From: Paenibacillus lycopersici | GTDB lineage: Bacteria; Bacillota; Bacilli; Paenibacillales; Paenibacillaceae | Assembly: GCF_010119935.1 (NCBI RefSeq) | Contig: NZ_CP048209.1 | Coordinates: 62,001-126,000, forward strand | Direction of reading: 5' to 3' | Length of the DNA stretch: 64,000 nt | Notes under the pieces: generated by a model | Databases searched by the model: none | Told to the model about the DNA's origin: nothing | Seen by the model: the letters and a program-made list of their open reading frames with translations, nothing else | Position numbers and translations under genes: made by a program | Part shown: piece after piece, positions 54,901-61,330 of the stretch | How the letters are laid out: every line of letters begins with the position of its first letter | How positions within the stretch are numbered: position 1 is the first letter of the stretch

Positions 54901-55006
54901 GCGTCAGCTTCGCACCCATTCCCTCATCTAGTAGATGAAGCAGACCCGAACGGGTAACCAAAGTATGCCGTTCATGAGGGATGTGCATCTTTGTTGCTGC
55001 AATCAT
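51929..55006 (-). CDS. Large MalT/SARP-like ATP-dependent regulator
   Basis: This 1025-residue regulator starts at the ATG at 55006 (CGGAGGG upstream). A STAND-type ATPase has Walker A at 39-47 (APSGYGKTT) and a Walker B-like LVIMFDDYHL. A long helical TPR-like middle follows. The C-terminal quarter, from about residue 785, is an OmpR-like winged helix plus BTAD domain (WRTSKTEELMAFLLHHRGEA, then LRQALARDPLNDYIHELLIR). It thus joins a MalT front to a SARP-type DNA-binding end in place of LuxR. By position it may control the adjacent SLH gene. Confidence 0.9.
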   Translation of the reverse strand: MIAATKMHIPHERHTLVTRSGLLHLLDEGMGAKLTLLFAPSGYGKTTALSEWAKQSGKRVAWVSLAKQDDHWITFWNTVIASIQHRVDGFGRTVWPLLAQGPSASSASMEPAMTALLNELNQLPDELVIMFDDYHLVAMPAIQKSMSYLLELLPNHIHLYIASRSGLLFPTTRLLAKGDMRRITIEQLRFQPEEVSDFFRETTTLNLSAEQLHILHNQTEGWISGLRLAAISLERSRNLAESIRQFSGHQQHIADYLFEEVIRDLPEAMRDFLLQTSVLSQMNYALCEAVIGQAGGQQQLEQLERLQLFIIPLDNQRGWYRYHHLLSDFLQSMLTRTNPELWVQANVRAAQWLENNGFVEEAAEHYLAVRHYEGAVRLIEGHLNELLISGKNVVVARWVMQVPEQYVSNRPSVELFCLYVMVGIRQFSSIPDRAERLRIRFEAMKNLMDADVWRATMGEIYYICASAAYVAKDLASTVEYFILGDEFAPEQSLFIQGGNNRHYSVEEFDDHLSYINDYHGAAQLFTRMIDHWREQVNHPYASPMYASYAKLLYEWNQLEAAEGWINRIQRAKGFAPVPRNLYQLDVAASRIQQARGHSFEAAMLLEQLKLKIDSPDYEIFLRKIEAEQASLAVRQGDLASAQRWLKQCGMSYSDETTLDQVPEQLALVRVLAACGQFEPALSLAERLYHLLTKEDRLRDRIHILILQSMALYHDGRIKPALAKLDIALRIARPQGFIRSFVDEGSAMAELLSIYVQSYGDKGTGSKEVSNYASLLLHALSDHRALPRMKIRCFGRLRIETENGTAMKWRTSKTEELMAFLLHHRGEAVSRDRILDSLWGEVQVDRAGAQFNTTAHYLRKALSQIGLDGIVQYVEDGYRIDMGQLECDFDEWDRLLAAQTQIDDMKLRDFASELVQLYGEGYMAGTSYEWAEPMRMRLESEYVAILIRLHEREKEKGQYDAAGELLRQALARDPLNDYIHELLIRVLLLAGDRFSAIKQYESLRKMLLTEFGMEPKEAVRRLLDMN

Positions 55007-55128
55007 CGGCGTACCCTCCGAAATAAAGACGGAAATTATGTAATTAGGTATACATTCGACACCAGTACGAAATTTCCTACATATTGTTGGGAGCATTTGT
55101 CTCAATAGTGTCGCCGTTATCATTTGGT

Positions 55129-55167
55129 CCTATAGATGATACGGTTCAGCGTAACACTCAAACGGCG
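55129..55167 (+). repeat. Hairpin repeat copy R4 (opposite orientation)
   Basis: CCTATAGATGATACGG then TTCAGCGTAAC, ending AACGGCG, is the reverse orientation of the other copies and is more diverged in the right half. It points toward the zinc-ribbon gene at 55543, about 375 bases away. Confidence 0.65.
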
Positions 55168-55450
55168 AATCGTTCAAGCTCCTCTCTAACACTTGCCGAA
55201 TCTGACGCATCGGCGCAGAGCATTCACTCAAACTGGAGATGTCACCCCATCTGCACCCAACCTACTCTCGAGGAATATATATCGCAAAACAGCCTAGCTT
55301 GCCAGCGGATTTCTAATTTGTAGTGAGCAAACTGAATGACAAACACTTCTACCAGTTCGCTGTAGAAGATCAACACTTTGGCCAGTCTTTTCCGCCCATT
55401 GGACTGGCTCCCTCCTCATAAGGTGCGATCTATATATATTTGGATATTGT

Positions 55451-55459
55451 TGGTATAAT
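55451..55459 (+). promoter_or_regulatory. Extended -10 promoter of the zinc-ribbon operon
   Basis: TGGTATAAT gives a perfect -10 box with the extended TGn motif. No clear -35 box is seen. The gene starts 83 bases downstream after AAGGAGG. Confidence 0.6.
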
Positions 55460-55542
55460 GGGGTTGTAAAAATTACGGATATACAGAGGATTAAACAGAT
55501 ACCTCTATTTTTGTTTACTCAAAAATCGGAAGGAGGAAATAG

Positions 55543-55998
55543 ATGAGCATAATAATAGGAGAAGTTTCAATACCTGCTGACGATCAGGGCTTTGTATTAT
55601 TGCAATGTCCACTATGTGGAGAATTTTTTAAAGTTCGTCCACGTGATTATCAAGCGGATGATGTTATAGAAATATGGTGTCCTAGTTGCGGTTTAAAGGC
55701 TGAAAATTATTTTACTGATGATGTATTAGAGTTAGCTTTTAAGAAAACCCGAAATTATGCTTACGATTTAATACACAATGAATTGAAACAACTGGAAAGA
55801 AAGTTTAAAGGCTCTTTTGTTTCCTTCAAGGCAGGCAAAAAACCAACGCATGAAGAAGAATATCCAATTAATTATGGTATAGAGGCACTTGAAGTTATTA
55901 AATACCCATGCTGTAAGCGCGAAGCCAAGATTAAACCGATTTACATACTATGCGGCAGCTACTGCCCCTTTTGTGGAGTGAGGTATGAAGAATATTGA
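55543..55998 (+). CDS. Zinc-ribbon protein of unknown function
   Basis: This 151-residue protein carries two probable zinc ribbons: Cys22/Cys25 (CPLC) with Cys46/Cys49 (CPSC), and Cys123/Cys124 with Cys137, Cys141 and Cys144 (CPFC). A helical segment (about residues 65-95) joins them. I do not recognise a named family. AAGGAGG precedes the start, and the gene overlaps the next by 14 bases, so the two act together. Codon use is AT-rich, unlike most of the window, which suggests transfer. A nucleic-acid or protein-binding role is possible but unproven. Confidence 0.8.
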   Translation: MSIIIGEVSIPADDQGFVLLQCPLCGEFFKVRPRDYQADDVIEIWCPSCGLKAENYFTDDVLELAFKKTRNYAYDLIHNELKQLERKFKGSFVSFKAGKKPTHEEEYPINYGIEALEVIKYPCCKREAKIKPIYILCGSYCPFCGVRYEEY

Positions 55999-56755
55999 TA
56001 AAAAACAACTAAAAATCATGTCTATGGAGTTTCGAACAATAGCTAACCGCCTGATTACATGTAACCAACAAACAGGCATGCCCCTATTGAAGAAGTTTCT
56101 TGGGTTCATTGACGAGAATGAAATAATCTCAGAATATGTCCAAGAACATGTGAGAATTGAAGATTTTGAGCCTATTGAACGGGGAACTGCTTTTTATTCT
56201 ATGGGTGACACCAAACAAGAAGAAATCTCTTACACGTATCAGTATCTTAAACACGCTGCCGGAAACTTCCATAATTTTTATTACGATATAGCTTCCAACT
56301 ACGCAAGTGATGCAAAAGATTCAGTTAAAGAATTTTGTAATCGTATCATTTTGCCCTTTGTAAATTATATTGAAGGTTATCTTACAGAAATAGGAATAAG
56401 AATGGGATATGACGAGGATGTGAAATTTGTGATTAATCTTAATGGCGGTGTTGCACAAGTTAATGTGGCCAATGACAACAGTACTCTAAATGCAACTCAA
56501 AACAATGGCATTGATGCCATACAATTGGAAAGCCTGATTTCAAAAGTGTTGGAATCAATCACTGACGATCTTTCTCCTCAAGAAAAAGAACTGATAACTG
56601 ATAACATTGAAGTAATCAGAGAAGAAACAAAAAGCTCCTCTCCAAGAAAAGGATTTATTAATACAGCTTTAAAGGGGCTGCGGGTTATTAACGGAACTGC
56701 GCAATTCGGCGCAGCGGTAGTTGCATTAATTGAATTTATCAGCAAAGCATTATAA
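55985..56755 (+). CDS. Uncharacterised helical protein with NVANDN-type region
   Basis: This 256-residue protein has an alpha-helical first half (to about residue 155), a short beta region VNVANDNSTLNATQNNG near residues 160-178, a helical bundle, and a final hydrophobic helix (about 238-256). Proteins with the same end occur in many Firmicutes without assigned function, as far as I recall. Some neighbours of such proteins are abortive-infection genes; that link is inference. It overlaps the zinc-ribbon gene and ends at a terminator, forming a two-gene unit. Confidence 0.8.
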   Translation: MKNIDKKQLKIMSMEFRTIANRLITCNQQTGMPLLKKFLGFIDENEIISEYVQEHVRIEDFEPIERGTAFYSMGDTKQEEISYTYQYLKHAAGNFHNFYYDIASNYASDAKDSVKEFCNRIILPFVNYIEGYLTEIGIRMGYDEDVKFVINLNGGVAQVNVANDNSTLNATQNNGIDAIQLESLISKVLESITDDLSPQEKELITDNIEVIREETKSSSPRKGFINTALKGLRVINGTAQFGAAVVALIEFISKAL

Positions 56756-56795
56756 CAAAGATTTGAAATTAGCTGGAGTTAGATTCTAAATACAA

Positions 56796-56824
56796 AGCCA
56801 CCTTATCTTTGGGATAAGGTGGCT
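56796..56824 (+). terminator. Terminator of the zinc-ribbon operon
   Basis: AGCCACCTTATC and GATAAGGTGGCT form a perfect 12-bp stem with a 5-base loop, followed 6 bases later by TTTT. Confidence 0.85.
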
Positions 56825-56914
56825 AGGGACTTTTAGCAAGCTACGCAAGCTTGACACGCCGTCTTGGCTACTCGTTATTATATGAGTTAATATTAGTTTA
56901 TATTCGTGCAAATG

Positions 56915-58132
56915 TCAAACCCAATCATTTACATTAGAATTTCCCATCCTATCAAATAAAGCTACAGTAATTTGGCCATTACCATATTTAAATTCGTTGT
57001 TCCAAAAATTATGTATAAACACTTTTAATTCCGATAGATCAATGAAAGCTCTTAACACCTTTAATACGTCGAATAATTTAATCACATATTGTGACCTCAT
57101 AGGTGACAAGTGTAAATCAGAAATTAGATGATTATTTATTTTCAAGTTCTGTGACGTTCTAAATCTATTTATCAGTTCAAAGTGTGCGCAAGAATTTCGC
57201 AACTCTCTTATTATCTCTAGAGAGTTTAAGAATTTCTCCTTCTCATAGGGCTTCATATTAAAATCTCTTAAAATCGCATCAAGAGTACGCTTTTTAAATC
57301 CATACATTAATATTATCAAGTCGTTTAACATTAATGTTTTAATAACGACCCAAAATGGAGGATTATTATACTCATTTATATATGAGTATTTTAATTTACA
57401 ATCATCGATGTAGTTTAAACCTTGTATTGTTTCATCTCTTTGTATATTAATGTTGAGGGATACTGTTGACCCCGAAATCATATTGGCTGTATGTAGTGCA
57501 GCTAAAAGTGCAGTTTGGTTTGAATTTTTGAACATACAGCGGCCTGATTTTATTTCTCTTATTGAGAATGATCCAAAACGCCCAGTAAAAATACCTTCTA
57601 GAATAGTCTTTGAAGGTTGATACGTAACAATCCCATTAAAAGTACCTCTAAATTTTCCTTTATACTTGTAATTACTTCTAAATAATTTATGAGTTCTTTC
57701 TTGATCATTGGAATTGTAAAAAAAACTGACATATTGTTTTGGACCATCAGTTAGTCCTGGAACGCTATAATAATTTATGTCTATATAGTTGTTGTTATCC
57801 CCTAATGTTGAACAGTGGTTCTTACAAAAGTGATAGGCGATTGTAGTTTTTAACTTTATTTCAAATTCTGATATCTTCTTTAGAATTAGACTTGAGAATT
57901 GTCTATCAAAGTCATGTAGTCTTAAAAAATTATCAAATGATTTTTTAGTATATTTTTTAATTGGTTGTCTGGGAGCATCAAGTAATAATGTCTCATGGCC
58001 ATTTATAAGGTCGAAATAGTTCTTTTCTTGTAAATGCTCTTTAGCAGAACTTATATTATTAATCTGTAATCCCCGATTTTTTAATAACCGAATCTGATCA
58101 AAAATCGTATTAAATGATTTATCTCCTGGCAA
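56915..58132 (-). CDS. Abi_2 (AbiD/AbiF)-family abortive infection protein
   Basis: This 405-residue protein has the family start (FDQIRLLKNRGLQINNISSA, then KNYFDLINGHETLLLDA) and the late conserved block PPFWVVIKTLMLNDLIILMY. The HEPN-type RNase motif R-x4-H is present as Arg312 and His317 (LRNSCAHFEL). Residues about 125-240 hold a beta-rich insertion not usual for the family, making the protein longer than the common ~300 residues. Abi_2 proteins stop phage growth by killing the infected cell. Start is a TTG after GGGGGG. It stands alone, with a hairpin repeat 85 bases upstream. Confidence 0.85.
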   Translation of the reverse strand: MPGDKSFNTIFDQIRLLKNRGLQINNISSAKEHLQEKNYFDLINGHETLLLDAPRQPIKKYTKKSFDNFLRLHDFDRQFSSLILKKISEFEIKLKTTIAYHFCKNHCSTLGDNNNYIDINYYSVPGLTDGPKQYVSFFYNSNDQERTHKLFRSNYKYKGKFRGTFNGIVTYQPSKTILEGIFTGRFGSFSIREIKSGRCMFKNSNQTALLAALHTANMISGSTVSLNINIQRDETIQGLNYIDDCKLKYSYINEYNNPPFWVVIKTLMLNDLIILMYGFKKRTLDAILRDFNMKPYEKEKFLNSLEIIRELRNSCAHFELINRFRTSQNLKINNHLISDLHLSPMRSQYVIKLFDVLKVLRAFIDLSELKVFIHNFWNNEFKYGNGQITVALFDRMGNSNVNDWV

Positions 58133-58221
58133 AAAAACACCCCCCGTCTAGTATTCTACTCGTTTTGACATTCTGATGTTAGACAATTATGTTCATTTAC
58201 ATTCTCGGCTAAAATAAATGC

Positions 58222-58288
58222 GCCTCACTTATGGTACGGTTCACCGTAACATCAGAAGAGCGAAAATAAAGGCGCACTCGATTGGGTG
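58222..58288 (-). repeat. Hairpin repeat copy R2
   Basis: Core GCCTCACTTATGGTACGG, then TTCACCGTAACATC (58222-58253), is followed by a second hairpin-like part (AAGGCGCAC with GGTGCCTT, to about 58288). On the minus strand it lies 90 bases upstream of the Abi_2 gene. Confidence 0.75.
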
Positions 58289-58318
58289 CCTTCTTGTGAG
58301 TTCTCCTCTGCAATTCTA

Positions 58319-58612
58319 CTATTCCGATGATTTCACCAACTGCCCTTCGAGCTCGATGCCTCCCATACCTCGGATTGTATCCACAACGTCATTCCCTTCG
58401 GGAACAATGCTGATATCCCGACGATGTCGACCTTCAGCAATGTGCTTAGCAGACCTTTGTCTAGCAACACCTTGCCAAAATCGAGTGTCCCGTCTCGCTA
58501 TTAGATCCTGATCGAAACAAAAGGCAGCCTGCGCCTCGGTAAAAACCACCGCGGTCCCCGAACACCAATTTACCGTTCTTTGCCCCTTTGTTAGCTCATA
58601 CTTCGTTTCCAT
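58319..58612 (-). pseudogene. Decayed or doubtful small ORF
   Basis: An open frame of 97 residues (METKYELTKGQRTVNW...) lies between the ATPase stop and repeat R2. It lacks a ribosome site and its composition (many Arg, His, Gln) looks unnatural. Another minus-strand frame over the same bases reads more like real protein (LDFGKVLLDKGLLSTLLKVD) but begins after two stops. I read the segment as a gene fragment with richer GC than its neighbours. Confidence 0.3.
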
Positions 58613-58699
58613 ATAGCAGTGGAAGATACAAGTATTATATCTGTAAAGACAATTAGATAGGGTGAACCAGAATTTAAACATCCCGATTCACCCCTTATT

Positions 58700-60235
58700 T
58701 TAAAGTTTCAAACTTATTAAGCTTGTCAATTGTGCAACGTATACATCAAGTTTCTTTAAGACGTAATCTGCCAGTACATACGGTTCACTTTTATTTGTAT
58801 AGTGAAACTCAATACAAATTTGTTTATCAGGGAGATCAATAAATATATCAGGTATTATACCTGGAATCCATGGATGTGGTTTTTCGGATGAGGAATTTCC
58901 AATCCCTGCATCCCCCAATGCAATGCTTATACCTTTGTTTAATGCCTTATCACTTCCAGCAGTGCTAATCCAGTTCACAACTTTACCGAATATCGGCTCA
59001 GCTTTTTCTAGTGCAACACCTGTTGGCCCCCCCTTCCGCTTACCAGAAGGATAAACTTCACCTACAAGCTGGCGGTACATAGGGGATCTCTTTAAAGAAG
59101 ATATTGCTTTTGACTTATTCCCCCAATTTTCGGGAATATTCATTGAATCAAGTAATTTATTTAGTTCTGCATGTTCAGAATATGAAGCTAGAATAGATAC
59201 TAAGGTATTTGTAGGCATATACATTACTCTGGTCTTCAGTGCACCATAAAATGCTAGCTGTAAACGCCGAGCGTTCCATGCCTCTTTTCTCTGACTATTA
59301 TTGTCAATATACTCCGAGAAACGGTCTGTAATAACACTCCATGCATCTTCAATTCTTGTTGTCTTTCTAGAGAATTGGGCAACAATGTCTTCTGCATTTT
59401 TGTATGCAAATAAAAACCAAACTTCAGTAGGTTTCGGTATTTTTGAGTTAATATCACGTAAGTACCCAGACTTCTGTTGCCAATGTGTTTTTAGTAATTT
59501 GTAGTACTCTCTCAAATTAATATCAATTTTGGGCAGTTTTAAAACTGCAATAAGAGTATCAACGAGATCCTCATGTATAAGATTAAAATCATCCAGTTCC
59601 TTGCCTGCATTCAGAACTGACAACGTTCTCTTAGCAATGTCGACAAATTTGTCGGTATGAGGCCCTGTAAAAGCTAGGACTTCTTTTCCCTTTAAAAATA
59701 AAGTACCCGAAACACTTTCGGCATAACTTAACATTGCATCTACTTCACGTTTTTCAGTTACAGGCCAAATTATTAATAACGGGCTTTTTCTCAGCACACC
59801 GTTCAGGTTTCGGAAAAAGCTTTTAATATTTCCCTCTTCAAAGCCCTGTAAATCTTCTAGATAATCGATTATTAACGCTGTTGGCCCCTTATCTTTCTTT
59901 TCAATCGCTTCCAATGAGATATTCTTTATTTCATCCAGTAATTCAGAAAGGTTATTCTCTTTTATTATTTCAGCAGCGTCCACTGATACAAGAGTTCTTA
60001 ATGAAATATTAGGTCTCCACTTAAGAGAATGAATGAATGTTGACTTTCCCGTTCCTGGTCTACCTAAAATAAATACAATTTTACCTGAATGTCTTGTTTC
60101 TAAGCAGAGGGTATTTATCTCTATTTCCATATCTGCGTTAGGCTCTACAAATTCCATTAATTTGAGATCAAGTTCACTACTTGGAAAATTACTAATGATA
60201 TCTTCGTAAGCAATTGGAATAAATAGCTCGCTCAT
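58700..60235 (-). CDS. P-loop ATPase with PD-(D/E)xK-like C-terminus
   Basis: This 511-residue protein is of no family I can name. Walker A is GRPGTGKS (58-65) and Walker B is ALIIDYLEDL (120-129), so the first 250 residues are an AAA/STAND-like ATPase. The middle is helical. The last 55 residues show PDIFIDLPDKQICIEFHYT, with Pro462-Asp463 and Glu476-x-His478 spaced as in PD-(D/E)xK nucleases but with His for Lys. GAGGTG precedes the start. The gene is AT-rich and stands alone between repeats R2 and R3. ATPase plus nuclease is typical of phage-defence proteins; that role is inference. Confidence 0.8.
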   Translation of the reverse strand: MSELFIPIAYEDIISNFPSSELDLKLMEFVEPNADMEIEINTLCLETRHSGKIVFILGRPGTGKSTFIHSLKWRPNISLRTLVSVDAAEIIKENNLSELLDEIKNISLEAIEKKDKGPTALIIDYLEDLQGFEEGNIKSFFRNLNGVLRKSPLLIIWPVTEKREVDAMLSYAESVSGTLFLKGKEVLAFTGPHTDKFVDIAKRTLSVLNAGKELDDFNLIHEDLVDTLIAVLKLPKIDINLREYYKLLKTHWQQKSGYLRDINSKIPKPTEVWFLFAYKNAEDIVAQFSRKTTRIEDAWSVITDRFSEYIDNNSQRKEAWNARRLQLAFYGALKTRVMYMPTNTLVSILASYSEHAELNKLLDSMNIPENWGNKSKAISSLKRSPMYRQLVGEVYPSGKRKGGPTGVALEKAEPIFGKVVNWISTAGSDKALNKGISIALGDAGIGNSSSEKPHPWIPGIIPDIFIDLPDKQICIEFHYTNKSEPYVLADYVLKKLDVYVAQLTSLISLKL

Positions 60236-60321
60236 AATAACACCTCGAAAATTTGGATGTTTCTATAAGATTACAGTTATTGCCTGTAATTATGCAACAT
60301 AAACATTATTCGACAAATTTC

Positions 60322-60394
60322 GCCGTCACTTATGGTACGGTTCACCGTATCATCTATAGGGCGACAAGGAAGGACGCCTCAATTAGGCGTCCTT
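60322..60394 (-). repeat. Hairpin repeat copy R3 with terminator-like stem
   Basis: Core GCCGTCACTTATGGTACGG, then TTCACCGTATCATC, is followed by a perfect 10-bp stem AAGGACGCCT/AGGCGTCCTT (60370-60394). ATGGTACGGT and ACCGTATCAT also pair as a near-perfect inverted repeat. On the minus strand it lies 87 bases upstream of the ATPase gene and just past the stop of the fragment at 60430. Confidence 0.78.
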
Positions 60395-60429
60395 TACAGA
60401 GCATTCTGTATTTTATCTATAATCAAGTG

Positions 60430-60822
60430 CTATAGATCAGCAACTGGCACATGTCCCGTCATCCAGTTCAACTCGCTATCCAGCATAAATCGAATATGCC
60501 AGCCCTTCTCTGACCGAGGCCACTCATAGAATTGCGTCACACATTCATACAAGGTTTCGAGGCTTTCCTTCGATTTATGCTGCAATACGTTATTCATCAG
60601 TTGAAAAAGATTATTGGGTTTGCTCGCAACGCCCTCCAGCACTTTCATAAACCATTTGTGGTAAGGGTAAAGAACTTCGTTATACGCCAAAATAAGCGCA
60701 CGGACGATAATCGCAGTCGTCACCTGACTCGGCGTTACACCGTCCGGCACTGGAATCTCACGCTCCACGTAGGAAGCGAATGAATCGATTGCCATGGTCA
60801 GGCCATTGTACATGGCGGTCAC
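60430..60822 (-). pseudogene. C-terminal fragment of a nucleotidyltransferase-domain protein
   Basis: The 130-residue frame (AIDSFASYVEREIPVPDG, ALILAYNEVLYPYHKWFMKV, GWHIRFMLDSELNWMTGHVP) matches, from memory, the second half of a Paenibacillus nucleotidyltransferase-domain protein. The catalytic GSxxxGxxxxDxD-type front is missing, and upstream sequence belongs to an unrelated surface-protein fragment. It is a broken gene joined at a rearrangement point. Confidence 0.7.
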
Positions 60823-61067
60823 CGCGAAGTTGACGGGAGGAGCGATACGCGTTCAATCGCAAGTTCGGATGGCGGAAGCCTGTAGGTCCCGTTTGGCGTC
60901 TGCACTTCCAGTATAGCCTGTTTGTTCCCTAATGCTTGTACAACATCTCCGGTGAGCGTTACATTCACTTCGTCCGCATTCCCATTGGCCGCAGAAATAA
61001 CGATTGTAGGCGTATCTTCTTCTTGCGCCAACAGCTTCAGTAGTTGAGCAGCGTCCAGCCCGCTCAT
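60819..61067 (-). pseudogene. Fragment of an SLH/NHL surface protein
   Basis: The frame GLDAAQLLKLLAQEEDTPTI...PNGTYRLPPSELAIERV resembles a repeated beta-domain found in large SLH-type proteins. It begins exactly where the NHL-repeat frame upstream ends (stop overlapping the ATG) and stops at the nucleotidyltransferase fragment. It has no ribosome site and appears frameshifted from the NHL part. Confidence 0.6.
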
Positions 61068-61224
61068 TTCACGTTTGGTTCTGCTTCAACTCTTCGAATC
61101 TGAGAGTTAGTAAGATCTGCGATATACAGATTCCCACTGCTGTCCGCAGCTACTCCATAAGGATAGCTCAATTGAGCTAACTTCGCATCTCCGTTATCGC
61201 CCAAACTCCCTTGATCGGTCTACA
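61064..61224 (-). pseudogene. NHL-repeat fragment
   Basis: About 50 residues reading DNGDAKLAQLSYPYGVAADS and then GNLYIADLTNSQIRRVEAEP form one complete NHL repeat. Stops bound the frame at both ends. With the fragment at 60819 it is the relic of a large secreted NHL-repeat protein. Confidence 0.65.
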
Positions 61225-61235
61225 GGCCATACTAA

Positions 61236-61289
61236 AATCTCCTACATCTCGACTCTATTCCAGTAGCATAGAGTGAAATATAGGAGATT
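61236..61289 (-). terminator. Terminator after the AAA/GAF/LuxR gene
   Basis: AATCTCCTA pairs with TAGGAGATT, with an inner ACTCTAT/ATAGAGT stem, and is followed by TTTAG on the minus strand. It lies 41 bases after the stop. Confidence 0.7.
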
Positions 61290-61330
61290 GTAGTCCTACG
61301 AACATCGTATGTCTGAGAAAAAATGAATGA

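Larger units (their letters stand above)
55007..55542. other. Gene-free stretch between the regulator and the AT-rich island
   Basis: This gap of about 535 bases holds a hairpin repeat copy (55129-55167), a small hairpin GCCAGTC/GACTGGC (55381-55408) and a promoter (TATAAT at 55454-55459). No supportable gene was found in its first 400 bases. Confidence 0.6.

Noticed and set aside
58222..60394. Integron attC sites at the hairpin repeats
   Set aside because: No GTTRRRY/RYYYAAC core pair was seen and no integrase gene is present in the window.
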